In this document: piece after piece, positions 17,642 to 27,192 of the stretch
Numbering within the stretch: the stretch's first letter is position 1
Layout: each line of letters begins with the position of its first letter
Assembly: GCF_014279875.1 (NCBI RefSeq)
Contig: NZ_CP047952.1
Location: 1,736,001-1,800,000, forward strand
Direction of reading: 5' to 3'
DNA: 64,000 bases
Source: Synechococcus sp. MEDNS5
Lineage (GTDB): Bacteria; Cyanobacteriota; Cyanobacteriia; PCC-6307; Cyanobiaceae
The notes under the pieces: model-generated
Databases searched by the model: none
What the model was told of the DNA's origin: nothing
The model's input: only the letters and a program-made list of their open reading frames with translations
Position numbers and translations under genes: made by a program

Positions 17642-18568
17642 TTGAGAAATTCAAGTCCGTCAGCCCAGTCCGTGACCGGCACGCTCTCCTCCCGCCTCAC
17701 GTCCCCCTGGGTAGCCCTGCTGCGCTGGAATAAACCCAGTGGCCGTCTGATTCTTCTCATTCCAGCCGGATGGAGCCTTTGGCTGAATCCATCCGGAACA
17801 CCATCCCTGCGGCTGATCCTGCAGATCCTGATCGGAGGTCTCGCCGTCAGTGCGGCAGGCTGCGTTGCCAACGACCTCTGGGACCAGAGAATCGACCGTG
17901 AAGTCGCACGCACCAGTCAAAGACCCTTAGCCCGTGGCGATCTCAATCGTGTGCAGGCCTTCACTCTGCTGGCTGTTCTGCTGACGCTGTCGCTGATGGT
18001 GGTGATCAGCCTGCCTGCAGACGTGCGACTGCTCTGCCTCCAATTGGCGGTTTTGGCCTTACCACCGATCCTCCTTTACCCCTCCGCCAAGCGCTGGTTT
18101 CCCTTTCCACAGGCCATCCTTGCAATCTGCTGGGGCTTCGCCGTGCTGATTCCGTGGGCTGCAGCCACTGGGTCTTTAAGTTTCAGCCTGCCGCTGATCG
18201 CAACCTGGGGGGCGACGTTCTGCTGGACCTTCAGCTTCGACACCGTGTACGCGATGGCGGACCGCCCTGACGACGCCACGCTCAAGCTGCGCAGCAGCGC
18301 ATTGACTCTCGGACATTCCGCGGTGAAGGTTGTACGCGCTGGCTATGGCCTGACGGCCGCAGGGCTCGCTATAGCCGCCGCCGCGACCCAAGCGGGGGTG
18401 GTTTTCTGGATCTTTTGGAGTGTTGCCTGCATCGGCTTCTGGCGTTCAACACTTCCCTTGAAGGCGAAGGAGCAGCAAGCAGCCTCGGTGTACGCCAAAC
18501 ATTTCGCCCGACAAGTGCAAATCGGCAGCTTGTTACTCGCCGGGGTGATCCTCAGCCGGTTGGGTTGA
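17642..18568 (+). CDS. ubiA: UbiA-family 4-hydroxybenzoate polyprenyltransferase
   Basis: Membrane prenyltransferase, in cyanobacteria most likely the 4-hydroxybenzoate solanesyltransferase of plastoquinone synthesis. It has RWNKPSGRLILLIPAGWSL, the first aspartate-rich motif NDLWDQRIDREVARTSQRPLA, and the second DTVYAMADRPDD, within about eight helices. The start is TTG 17642 or GTG 17672. Its stop overlaps the next gene's ATG (TGATG). Chlorophyll or tocopherol prenyltransferases are less likely given the WNKPxG N terminus. Confidence 0.92.
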   Translation: MRNSSPSAQSVTGTLSSRLTSPWVALLRWNKPSGRLILLIPAGWSLWLNPSGTPSLRLILQILIGGLAVSAAGCVANDLWDQRIDREVARTSQRPLARGDLNRVQAFTLLAVLLTLSLMVVISLPADVRLLCLQLAVLALPPILLYPSAKRWFPFPQAILAICWGFAVLIPWAAATGSLSFSLPLIATWGATFCWTFSFDTVYAMADRPDDATLKLRSSALTLGHSAVKVVRAGYGLTAAGLAIAAAATQAGVVFWIFWSVACIGFWRSTLPLKAKEQQAASVYAKHFARQVQIGSLLLAGVILSRLG

Positions 18569-19488
18569 TGCCACACGCCAAGGTTCCGGTTGTTCAACCG
18601 CCGTCACTCAATCGCGGCGATGCCTTTGCCATCACGGCGCCCAGTTCGGCTCTCCGCAACGACGACAGCCTGCATCGAGGAATCGCCGTGTTCGAATCCT
18701 GGGGACTGGAGGTGCAACCCCATCAGCTTGATGCTCGGCACTGGGGCTATCTGGCTGGAACCGACCAGCAACGCAGAGCCGACCTCGATCAGCGACAGTC
18801 CCCACCCCTGCTGGCTTGCGCCCGGGGAGGTTGGGGAGCAGCACGACTGCTCGAACACCCATGGCCTTGGAGCCCTGGCTGGCTGCTGGGGTTCTCTGAC
18901 ATCACATCCCTGCTCTGCTCAAGGCTTGCCCAGGGCGTGGGAGGCGGCGTGCACGGACCGTTGGTCACAACGCTGGCCGATGAACCCGACTGGAGCCAGC
19001 AACGCCTCCAGGAATTGCTCTTCGATCGGACAGCACCTGATCTCCATGGGGAGACCTGGGTGGGTGGGAAAGCCCAAGGCCCATTGATCACCGTCAATCT
19101 GACCGTGGCATCTCACCTGTTGGGCAGTTCCCACCTACCGGATCTGAGGGGAATGATCCTCGTGATCGAGGACGTGGGTGAAGCCCCTTACCGCCTGGAC
19201 CGGATGCTGACGCACTGGCGACTGACGGGCACTCTTCAGGGCCTGGCAGGGATTGGACTGGGGCGGTTCAGCGGTTGTGATGATGCCAACCTCTCAGCCA
19301 ACGCGGAACAAACCTTCAGCCTGGAGCAGGTCCTGAAGGAGCGCACTCTCGATCTGGGCATTCCCGTGATTTCGGGGTTGCCGGTAGGGCATGGCCAAGG
19401 AGGCAATGCAGCTCTGCCGATGGGCGTTCCAGCCAGGCTGGACGCCGACCGGGGAACTCTGAGCCTTGAACGTCCGAATCAGCGCTGA
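18568..19488 (+). CDS. S66 family LD-carboxypeptidase (LdcA/MccF-like)
   Basis: Serine peptidase of the murein LD-carboxypeptidase group, which trims tetrapeptides during peptidoglycan recycling. The 306-residue protein starts with [16 protein letters not shown], has [12 protein letters not shown], and the nucleophile motif [14 protein letters not shown]; the downstream [18 protein letters not shown] segment fits the catalytic Glu region, and [22 protein letters not shown] ends the domain. It is coupled to ubiA by a one-base overlap and its end overlaps ispD by 10 bases. MccF-type substrates are possible. Confidence 0.88.
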   Translation: MPHAKVPVVQPPSLNRGDAFAITAPSSALRNDDSLHRGIAVFESWGLEVQPHQLDARHWGYLAGTDQQRRADLDQRQSPPLLACARGGWGAARLLEHPWPWSPGWLLGFSDITSLLCSRLAQGVGGGVHGPLVTTLADEPDWSQQRLQELLFDRTAPDLHGETWVGGKAQGPLITVNLTVASHLLGSSHLPDLRGMILVIEDVGEAPYRLDRMLTHWRLTGTLQGLAGIGLGRFSGCDDANLSANAEQTFSLEQVLKERTLDLGIPVISGLPVGHGQGGNAALPMGVPARLDADRGTLSLERPNQR

Positions 19489-20150
19489 GCCATCACGGCC
19501 GCTGCCACGGTGAGATCGAACGGTGTGGTCACCTTGATGTTTCCTGGCCCTGCATCGAGCACCCGCACCGGCCATCCGAGACGCTCAAACAACGAGGCAT
19601 CGTCCGTTACGACCCAGTTTCGGGCTCTCGCCTGGGCATGACCTTCGCGCAGTTCTGACACCGAGAATCCCTGGGGCGTCTGGGCGGCCCAGAGCTCAGA
19701 ACGATCGGGAGTGTCAGTGATCACGCCTTGGGAGTCAACACGCTTGATGGTGTCAGTCACCGGAGTCGCGGCAATGACCGCACCGCCCTTCAGAAGTGCT
19801 TCAGCACAGCGATTGAACACCTGTGGAGAAACAAGACAACGGGCACCGTCATGAATGAGCACGTGGCGTGCATCCCTGGGCAATGCCTGCAGACCTCGCT
19901 CCACCGACTCCTGCCGGGTGCTGCCCCCCTCAATCCAGGTCACTGGTTGCCCTGCATGGTGAAACAAGGCCGCCATGGCGGGTTGGTCCACCGGTTGACC
20001 GATCACACCGATCCAATCAATGGACGCCGCAGCGCCGGCGGCTTCCAAGGTCCACGCGAGGACGGGTCGCCCATGCACAGCAAGCAGAAGCTTGTTGCGA
20101 TCCGCCCCCATACGCCGGCCACTACCCGCTGCAGCAATCAACAGATGCAC
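19479..20150 (-). CDS. ispD: 2-C-methyl-D-erythritol 4-phosphate cytidylyltransferase
   Basis: Third step of the MEP isoprenoid pathway, making CDP-ME from MEP and CTP. The protein has [21 protein letters not shown] (CTP-binding loop), [23 protein letters not shown] and the [11 protein letters not shown] segment. I chose the GTG at 20150 because an AGGAG lies six bases upstream, giving 223 residues, normal for IspD; ATG 20189 and ATG 20342 give unneeded extensions. It is divergent from the GT9-like gene. Confidence 0.95.
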   Translation of the reverse strand: MHLLIAAAGSGRRMGADRNKLLLAVHGRPVLAWTLEAAGAAASIDWIGVIGQPVDQPAMAALFHHAGQPVTWIEGGSTRQESVERGLQALPRDARHVLIHDGARCLVSPQVFNRCAEALLKGGAVIAATPVTDTIKRVDSQGVITDTPDRSELWAAQTPQGFSVSELREGHAQARARNWVVTDDASLFERLGWPVRVLDAGPGNIKVTTPFDLTVAAAVMAQR

Positions 20151-20222
20151 AAGCGACTCCTGCTGACGGCAGGCTGAAACGGCCTCCATACAATCAGCAC
20201 GCACCCCCTGTGCTGCCGCTTC

Positions 20223-21050
20223 ATGCGCGTTCTTGCTCTCAGCCCCGGAAGCCTGCTGCAGCAGCTGGAGCGTCTTCCTGCCCTCGCCGCCGTCGCCGAA
20301 CAGCTCGAAGCCCAGATTCAGGTGGCCTGCGAGCCATCCCATCGGGCGCTATGGAGCTTGCTTCCATCGGTTGAGAAAGTGATTCCCTTCCCCTTTGCGG
20401 GAAATCCCAATCTCGCTGAGTGGGCCAACCTTCTAGGGCTCGTGCGCGAACCCGACTTCCAGGCCTGCCTCAATTTCGCAAGCGGACGTCAGGTCAACCT
20501 GATGCTGTCGATGAGCCATATCCCCGTTCGTGTGGCAACCGAAGGGTTTTCGAGCACAGCCGTGGTCTCTCCGGACCAGGGATGGAAGCCCCAGCGACTC
20601 GCGTCGTATCTCAAACCTTTGGGTCTGTCCCTGAGGGCGGACGACTTCCGCCTCAGCCTGCCCGCCGAAGCCATGGAGACAGCCCGCCAGCGACAACCGC
20701 TCGGGGAGGGACCACTGCTGCTGTTGGCTCCAGATAACGCCGCCAACGACTGGCCGGAAGATCGTTGGCAGTTGTTGCCCGAGAGGATTCGTGAGCGGTT
20801 GCCACAGCTGCGCTGCGAGACCCTCACCCCCCAAGCACCATTCGCCCAACGTGCGGCAGCGGTGGCCTGCGCCGATGTTGTTCTCAGCAGCTCCGCGATC
20901 ACCCAACTGCTAACGGCGTACTGCGGAGTTCCCCTGGTGGCGATGGGCTCCTCTGCCGATGCCCTGCCCTCAAGGGACGTCATCAGGGTTCTGCCTGGCG
21001 ATCGTCAGGGCCTGAGCACCGAGGAAGTGATGAAAGCCCTCGGGTTCTGA
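20223..21050 (+). CDS. short GT9 (heptosyltransferase-like) protein
   Basis: A 275-residue protein with a Rossmann-like two-domain outline: [21 protein letters not shown] at the start, and in the C half [21 protein letters not shown], then [27 protein letters not shown], which resembles the GT9 nucleotide-sugar site. It is shorter than usual heptosyltransferases (about 320-360). The gene is followed after four bases by the K+ channel gene. Donor sugar and acceptor are unknown; it may be a diverged family member. Confidence 0.7.
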   Translation: MRVLALSPGSLLQQLERLPALAAVAEQLEAQIQVACEPSHRALWSLLPSVEKVIPFPFAGNPNLAEWANLLGLVREPDFQACLNFASGRQVNLMLSMSHIPVRVATEGFSSTAVVSPDQGWKPQRLASYLKPLGLSLRADDFRLSLPAEAMETARQRQPLGEGPLLLLAPDNAANDWPEDRWQLLPERIRERLPQLRCETLTPQAPFAQRAAAVACADVVLSSSAITQLLTAYCGVPLVAMGSSADALPSRDVIRVLPGDRQGLSTEEVMKALGF

Positions 21051-21054
21051 TCAA

Positions 21055-22140
21055 ATGAAAGCTGGTCAACGTCGCCGCCATCTGCAGCTGCTGGCGCGTC
21101 CATGGCTGCTGCCGATCATGGCGCTCACAGCCGTGATTCTCAGTGGGGCCATTGGGTACCGCATCACCGAAGGCTGGGACTGGGGAGACTGCCTCTGGAT
21201 GGTGCTGATCACCATCAGCACCATCGGCTATGGCGAGGTGGAGCCGTTGTCCCAGGCAGGACGCCTTGTGACCGTGCTGATCATCGCCGGCGGGCTTTTG
21301 GTGGTCCAGCTCACGATTCAACGGGTGCTGGGACTGTCAGAATCTGGCTACTTCCGCCAGCTGCGGGAGATTCGATTTCGTCGATTGCTGCGGCGCATGC
21401 ACGACCACGTGATCCTCTGTGGATATGGCCGGATCGGTAAGGAGATCGGTGAGCAGCTGCTGCTTGAGAACGTTCAGGTTCTCGTGGTGGAAATGGATCC
21501 AAAACGCCAGAGAGCCGCGCAGGAACGAGGATTGCGAGTGCTTCAGGCCGATGCAACCCTCGATGAAACACTCCTGGAGGCAGGGCTCGACCGCTGTCGA
21601 AGCCTGGTGGCGGCGCTACCCAGCAATGCCGCCAATCTGTATGTGATTCTCAGCGCGAGGGGTCTGCGCAAAAGCTGCCGGCTGATCGCCAGAGCCGACA
21701 GCGATGAGGCCGCCTCCAAACTGGAACTGGCGGGAGCCTCCGTGGTGGTGAGCCCCTACGTGGCAGGAGGCCGGGTGATGGCAGCCACGGCCCTGCGGCC
21801 CATCGCCGTTGACTTCATGGATCTACTGGCTGGCACTGACTGCGAAATCGAGGAGTTCCGATTGAGCCGGGATCCTCTGCTGATGAGCCATCTCTCCCAC
21901 CGCAGCCTGGCGGAGCTGGCGCTCGATCGTCGGAGTGGCGCCATGCTGCTTGCCATCCGTGAAAACAACACACTCACCGCCAATCCAAGCGGCAGCATGA
22001 CTCTGGCTCCAGGACAGATGCTGGTGGTGATGGGCAGCCAAGATCAGCTCACTGCGTTCAGGACGATCCTGGGAGACGCCCTCGACACTGTTGAAACGAT
22101 GGGCGGAGCCACGCACCTGAATGAACCGGCATCTGGCTGA
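21055..22140 (+). CDS. K+ channel with RCK (TrkA-N/TrkA-C) domains
   Basis: The 361-residue protein has two membrane helices around a pore loop with the selectivity filter T56-I-G-Y-G60 (VLITISTIGYGEVEPLS), then a cytoplasmic RCK domain with a Rossmann nucleotide-binding start (VILCGYGRIGKEIGEQLL, about 119-136) and a C-terminal TrkA-C part. This is the MthK/Kch type of ligand-gated K+ channel. It follows the GT9-like gene by four bases and precedes fabG by 47 bases. Confidence 0.92.
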   Translation: MKAGQRRRHLQLLARPWLLPIMALTAVILSGAIGYRITEGWDWGDCLWMVLITISTIGYGEVEPLSQAGRLVTVLIIAGGLLVVQLTIQRVLGLSESGYFRQLREIRFRRLLRRMHDHVILCGYGRIGKEIGEQLLLENVQVLVVEMDPKRQRAAQERGLRVLQADATLDETLLEAGLDRCRSLVAALPSNAANLYVILSARGLRKSCRLIARADSDEAASKLELAGASVVVSPYVAGGRVMAATALRPIAVDFMDLLAGTDCEIEEFRLSRDPLLMSHLSHRSLAELALDRRSGAMLLAIRENNTLTANPSGSMTLAPGQMLVVMGSQDQLTAFRTILGDALDTVETMGGATHLNEPASG

Positions 22141-22157
22141 AGCCCGATTTGGGTTGA

Positions 22158-22940
<783 letters not shown>

Positions 22941-22968
22941 TCTCAATCCCTCGGATCGATCTCAGAAT

Positions 22969-23157
22969 TCAGGGTGCTGCACCCGGTTCAAGCGGCTGCA
23001 CCAGCTCATCTCTCAGCCTGCGAATTTTCTGCAGCAGCTTGTACCGGCGTCTTCGCTCCGTCGCGGTGAGAAAGATCCGCAGTGGCACGTAAACCAGCGC
23101 CATGATCCCGGCCAGACCGGTCATCAGAACGAAGAACAGCGCGCCCGAATCGTTCAT
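22969..23157 (-). CDS. small single-helix membrane protein, unknown function
   Basis: A 62-residue protein with an N-terminal helix (about 6-28, ALFFVLMTGLAGIMALVYVPL) and a basic cytoplasmic tail (TATERRRRYKLLQKIRRLRDEL). It lies between fabG and groEL on the opposite strand. The shape and positive-inside pattern suggest a real membrane protein; I cannot name it. Confidence 0.65.
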   Translation of the reverse strand: MNDSGALFFVLMTGLAGIMALVYVPLRIFLTATERRRRYKLLQKIRRLRDELVQPLEPGAAP

Positions 23158-23286
23158 GGTTTAAAGCTACCGAGCAGCTTTGGTTTTGGTGGGCCTGAAC
23201 GGAGAAAGATTCGGCTTTCCCCACTTCAGGAACCGCCCGAGGAGACCTGCCGCTGTGGGACATTGACCAACGGGTAAGTGTCACTC

Positions 23287-24957
23287 ATGGCCAAACTTCT
23301 CAGTTTTTCGGATGAATCTCGCGCCGCACTGGAGCGAGGCATGAATGCTCTGGCCGATGCCGTGCGCGTCACGATCGGCCCCCGTGGACGCAACGTGGTG
23401 CTGGAGAAAAGCTTCGGAGCTCCCGATATCGTCAATGACGGCGACACGATCGCCAAAGAGATTGAACTTGAGGATCCTTTCGAAAACATCGGGGCCAAAC
23501 TGATTCAACAGGTGGCGTCGAAGACGAAGGACAAAGCGGGTGATGGCACCACGACAGCGACCGTTCTGGCTCAGGCCATGGTCGAGGAAGGCCTACGCAA
23601 CACCGCAGCCGGTGCCAGCCCGATCGAGCTCCGTCGCGGCATGGAGAAAGCGGTCGCTCTGATCGTCGAAGGTCTCGCTGAGCGCAGCCAGTCCGTCAGT
23701 GGAGATGCCATCCGTCAGGTGGCCACAGTGAGTGCCGGAGGCGATGAAGAAGTTGGTCGCATGGTGGCTGAAGCCATGGACAAGGTCACCGTCGATGGGG
23801 TGATCACCGTGGAGGAATCCAAGTCTCTGGCCACGGAGCTGGAGGTGACCGAAGGAATGGCCTTTGACCGGGGTTACAGCTCGCCTTATTTCGTCACCGA
23901 TGGTGATCGTCAGATCTGTGAGTTCGAAAATGCCCTGCTGCTGCTGACCGATCGCAAGATCAGTGCCGTGGCTGATCTCGTGCCGGTTCTTGAGACGGTT
24001 CAAAAAACAGGATCTCCCCTGGTGATTCTGGCCGAGGAAGTCGATGGAGAGGCCCTGGCAACCCTGGTGGTGAACAAAAACCGCGGCGTGCTTCAGGTGG
24101 CTGCTGTCCGCGCACCCTCCTTTGGCGAGCGCCGCAAAGCCGCCCTCGCGGACATTGCCATCCTCACCGGTGGAACCGTGATCAGCGAAGACCGAGCGAT
24201 GACGCTCGACAAGGTGACGCTGGAGGATCTCGGCCGGGTCCGCCGCATCACCATCAGCAAGGAAGAAACCACCATCGTCGCCAGCGAAGACAGCCGTGAT
24301 GCCGTCGCTGAGCGCGTGGCGTCCATCCGCAGGGAATTGGAGAACACCGATTCCGAGTACGACCGCGAGAAGCTCAACGAGCGCATCGCCAAACTCGCCG
24401 GCGGTGTGGCCGTGATCAAGGTCGGAGCTCCGACGGAAACCGAGCTCAAGAACCGCAAACTGCGGATCGAAGATGCCCTGAATGCCACCAGAGCCGCTGT
24501 TGAAGAAGGCATTGTGGCCGGCGGTGGCAGCACGTTGATCCAATTGGCCGGATCCTTGAGCGGGCTGGCTGATCAACTGCACGGTGATCAGCGCACCGGG
24601 GTCGAGATTGTGCGTCGCGCTCTGAGTGCACCTCTTCGCCAGATCGCGATCAATGCAGGGGCCAATGGCGATGTGGTTGTCGAGCAAGTGCAGCGCACCG
24701 GCCAGGGCTTCAATGCACTCTCAGGTGCTTATGAAAACCTCCTGGAGGCTGGCATCCTTGACGCCGCCAAAGTGGTGAGATTGGGCCTTCAGGATGCGGT
24801 TTCCATCGCATCGCTGCTGATCACCACCGAAGTGGTGGTGGCCGACAAGCCCGAACCTCCAGCAGCTCCTGCACCCGGAGGTGATCCCATGGGTGGCATG
24901 GGTGGCATGGGTGGCATGGGCGGTATGGGTGGAATGGGCATGCCTGGAATGATGTGA
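23287..24957 (+). CDS. groEL: 60-kDa chaperonin GroEL (not linked to groES)
   Basis: ATP-driven chaperonin. The 556-residue protein starts [20 protein letters not shown] and has [19 protein letters not shown], the [16 protein letters not shown] site and a Gly-Gly-Met C-terminal tail. ATG 23287 is chosen; a GTG at 23278 would add three residues. No groES and no CIRCE operator (TTAGCACTC inverted repeat) are seen upstream, so this is probably the second, monocistronic chaperonin that cyanobacteria usually carry. Regulation cannot be read from the leader. Confidence 0.95.
   Translation: MAKLLSFSDESRAALERGMNALADAVRVTIGPRGRNVVLEKSFGAPDIVNDGDTIAKEIELEDPFENIGAKLIQQVASKTKDKAGDGTTTATVLAQAMVEEGLRNTAAGASPIELRRGMEKAVALIVEGLAERSQSVSGDAIRQVATVSAGGDEEVGRMVAEAMDKVTVDGVITVEESKSLATELEVTEGMAFDRGYSSPYFVTDGDRQICEFENALLLLTDRKISAVADLVPVLETVQKTGSPLVILAEEVDGEALATLVVNKNRGVLQVAAVRAPSFGERRKAALADIAILTGGTVISEDRAMTLDKVTLEDLGRVRRITISKEETTIVASEDSRDAVAERVASIRRELENTDSEYDREKLNERIAKLAGGVAVIKVGAPTETELKNRKLRIEDALNATRAAVEEGIVAGGGSTLIQLAGSLSGLADQLHGDQRTGVEIVRRALSAPLRQIAINAGANGDVVVEQVQRTGQGFNALSGAYENLLEAGILDAAKVVRLGLQDAVSIASLLITTEVVVADKPEPPAAPAPGGDPMGGMGGMGGMGGMGGMGMPGMM
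24889..24954 (+). repeat. GGM-coding repeat at the groEL 3' end
   Basis: Five consecutive Met-Gly-Gly units, then related Met-Gly and Met-Pro-Gly codons, make a short near-tandem DNA repeat of nine-base units. It encodes the flexible GroEL tail that hangs into the folding cavity and is not a mobile or CRISPR repeat. Confidence 0.85.
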
Positions 24958-24994
24958 GCCCGCTCACGCCCGTTTGGCCCGCATGATCCGATGA

Positions 24995-25177
24995 TCAGAG
25001 AGCGCGAATCAGGCGGGCGTGAATACGGCACACCGCCAAAGCCTCTTGGGGTGGCTTACGGCAAAGCTGCCCTAACTCCCGATTGAGGGCCTGAAGCTCA
25101 CCCATCGGCAGAGTGGCCATCGGCAGCCCGAACACAAAACCGGTCATCACAACCGGAAGAACAAGCAGGCGATCCAC
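24995..25177 (-). CDS. small protein with hydrophobic N terminus, unknown function
   Basis: A 60-residue protein with a hydrophobic start (LLVLPVVMTGFVFGLPM) that may be a signal or anchor, then LQALNRELGQLCRKPPQEALAVCRIHARL with two cysteines. It lies 18 bases after nanE on the same strand and converges with groEL. It may be the last gene of the ctaA-nanE run. Coding status rests on position and composition only. Confidence 0.5.
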   Translation of the reverse strand: MDRLLVLPVVMTGFVFGLPMATLPMGELQALNRELGQLCRKPPQEALAVCRIHARLIRAL

Positions 25178-25195
25178 GGCCGGGTCTCACGGGAC

Positions 25196-25885
25196 TCACA
25201 CAGTTTGCCTGGTGATGTGCTGGTGATAAGACGCCACCTGAAGATCCACGCCCGTGATCGCCGTACCCACCACCACTGCATCGGCGCCCTCGCCGATGGC
25301 ATTCCTGGCGGTCTGCGGGGACGCGATGCCCCCTTCACAGATCAGAATTGTTTCCGCTGGAAGCTGGGCACGCAGAGGCTTCAACAGATGCAAGCCAGGT
25401 GGTCTCGCCCCCCTGGTGGATTCGGTGTAACCGAACAGGGTGGTGCCGACCCAGTCGCATCCCAACGACGCGGCTCTCAAGCCGTTCTCCACACTGTCAA
25501 CATCCGCCATCAACGGAGCCCCCAGTTCATCCTTGGCCCGTTTGACCAAGCTTTCCAGCTCCTCAGCCTGCGGCCGGAACCGATCAGTTGCATCCAGCGC
25601 CACCACATCGGCACCAGCGCCCCAAATGGCCTTCACTTCGTGCCAACGCGGTGTGATGTAGACCGAGCTATCAGGCCAAGACCGCTTCCAGAGACCAATG
25701 ATCAAAGCCTTCGGACAGCGTTCGCGTACAGCAGCGACGTGCTCTGGGCTCTCCAACCTCACGCCAAGGGCCCCGTTTCGGAGTGAGGCGTCGGCCATGG
25801 CGGCGATCACATCCGGGTGGCGCATCGGCGAGCCTTCAGGAGCCTGAACAGAAACGATCAGGCCGTTCCTAAGGGACAGAGTCAT
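25196..25885 (-). CDS. nanE: putative N-acetylmannosamine-6-phosphate 2-epimerase
   Basis: TIM-barrel enzyme that interconverts ManNAc-6-P and GlcNAc-6-P. The 229-residue protein has LIVSVQAPEGSPMRHPDVIAAMA, ALGVRLESPEHVAAVR, GLWKRSWPDSSVYITP, DVVALDATDRFRP, ADVDSVENGLRAASLGCDWVGTTLFGYT and ICEGGIASPQTARNAI, a clear NanE pattern. The start overlaps the upstream stop by one base. No sialate lyase (nanA) or ManNAc kinase (nanK) is nearby, so the pathway here is unknown. Confidence 0.88.
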   Translation of the reverse strand: MTLSLRNGLIVSVQAPEGSPMRHPDVIAAMADASLRNGALGVRLESPEHVAAVRERCPKALIIGLWKRSWPDSSVYITPRWHEVKAIWGAGADVVALDATDRFRPQAEELESLVKRAKDELGAPLMADVDSVENGLRAASLGCDWVGTTLFGYTESTRGARPPGLHLLKPLRAQLPAETILICEGGIASPQTARNAIGEGADAVVVGTAITGVDLQVASYHQHITRQTV

Positions 25886-26292
25886 CAGGAGGCTTTGGGA
25901 AATTCATCGCTGCTCACTGGCGTGAGCCAGCGCCGCAGCCTCTGGGGGCTGGCCACCGGAACAGGAGCCGAAGCCGGGCGGTTCTGCTCGAGAGAATCCC
26001 CGCTGCTCTCATCCAAGGCGCGGGCCACATCATCAAGCGAGTCGCGAAGCAAGGCGGTGAACCGCCCGATTCCTGAGGGCTGCTCGATCTCCTGCTCGAG
26101 CTCCGTCCGGTGGATCTCAGGCTGAAGCATGGGCCGATCGACACCGGGCAGGGAGGCCACACCAAAGCGGTGCACCCACTGAAGTTCCAGACGCTGCAAA
26201 CGTTCAGTATCGCCATCCTGCCGCGATTGCTCGATCTGACGCTGCAGCGTTGTTTGGCGAGGGTCCTGATGCTGGTAAGGAGAAAAAGTCAC
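25885..26292 (-). CDS. conserved hypothetical protein
   Basis: A 135-residue, mostly helical, Gln/Arg/Glu-rich protein (MTFSPYQHQDPRQTTLQRQI onward) with WVHRFGVASLPGVDRPML in the middle and a Ser/Pro-rich region before LRRWLTPV. No membrane segment or known domain is recognised. It is four bases after the ABC permease and overlaps nanE by one base, so it is translated with this run. Confidence 0.75.
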   Translation of the reverse strand: MTFSPYQHQDPRQTTLQRQIEQSRQDGDTERLQRLELQWVHRFGVASLPGVDRPMLQPEIHRTELEQEIEQPSGIGRFTALLRDSLDDVARALDESSGDSLEQNRPASAPVPVASPQRLRRWLTPVSSDEFPKAS

Positions 26293-26296
26293 GGGA

Positions 26297-27154
26297 TCAG
26301 GCGAGCTTGCGGTTGAGCAGGGGACGAATGAGCAGAAACAGGCCGGCCGTCAGCAGAGTGAGCACAAGCAGACAGGTGGTGCCGGTGACAGAGCCGTAAG
26401 GAGCTTCCAGAAGAACGGAAGAAAGATCCAATGGACCGGCATAGGCGGCACGGATCGGCTCTATCGCGAAGGTAAGGGGATTCAGCGCCGCTAGCCAGCC
26501 CAACCAGGGAGGCATGAAGCTCAGCGGAGCCAAGGCCGTACTCGCGAACAACAGGGGAAGGTTCGCCACGAAGATCACCGCGATCAGCTCGATATGGCCG
26601 GGAAGCGCGAATGCGAGACCCAGACTCAAGGCCGTCACGGCAAACACCAGCAGGAGAAGCGTGACCATGACGAGCAGCAAACCTGCAGCGCCTGGCCAGC
26701 CGTAGCCCAGAAGTGAAGCGGTCACCATGATCGCCAGGCTCTGAACAAGGCTCAAGGTGGTGATATAGATCACAGATGCGAGCACGATGGAGCTGCGACT
26801 GCGCAACGGAGCCACAAGCAGACGATTAAGGAACCCGAATTCCCGATCGAACATCACCGGCAAGCCGGCATTGAGAGCCCCGCTGAACGCTGTGAACACA
26901 ATCACGCCAGCACCCAGGAAACGCCCGTAACTCATCCCTCCAGGCAAAAGGCCCTCCGGAGCTCGGGAAAACAAGGCTCCGAAGAGCACCAGCCAGATCA
27001 GTGGCTGCAGGATTCCTGCCACCAGGGTGGACGGTCGCCGCTGGAGTTGAACAAACAGCCTGCGGGTGAGTGCACCTGTCTCCTGAGCCAGTTCCGAAAA
27101 AGCGGAGCGTGGGTTCTGCTTTGGAGTGGAGAGATCGAGAACGGAGTTGGTCAT
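26297..27154 (-). CDS. ABC-2 type transporter permease
   Basis: Six-helix permease of the ABC-2 exporter class. The 285-residue protein has a cytoplasmic N terminus (FSELAQETGALTRRLFVQLQRRP), then PLIWLVLFGALFSR, FLGAGVIVFTAFSGALNAGL and the hallmark region MPPWLGWLAALNPLTFAIEPIRA near the C terminus. It works with the ATPase gene just upstream. Related permeases are found in algal plastids (Ycf38-like). Substrate unknown. Confidence 0.9.
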   Translation of the reverse strand: MTNSVLDLSTPKQNPRSAFSELAQETGALTRRLFVQLQRRPSTLVAGILQPLIWLVLFGALFSRAPEGLLPGGMSYGRFLGAGVIVFTAFSGALNAGLPVMFDREFGFLNRLLVAPLRSRSSIVLASVIYITTLSLVQSLAIMVTASLLGYGWPGAAGLLLVMVTLLLLVFAVTALSLGLAFALPGHIELIAVIFVANLPLLFASTALAPLSFMPPWLGWLAALNPLTFAIEPIRAAYAGPLDLSSVLLEAPYGSVTGTTCLLVLTLLTAGLFLLIRPLLNRKLA

Positions 27155-27192
27155 GGATCAGAACAACGAAAAAGAGCAACCGCGAAAAAACG

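Noticed and set aside
23158-23286. CIRCE operator upstream of groEL
   Set aside because: No TTAGCACTC/GAGTGCTAA pair is visible.
23593-24687. Open frame of 364 codons antisense to groEL
   Set aside because: groEL conservation is decisive and high GC keeps stops rare in the other strand; product has no recognisable motif.
24889-24954. Possible CRISPR-like or mobile repeat
   Set aside because: Short regular units encode the GroEL GGM tail; no spacers or cas genes.
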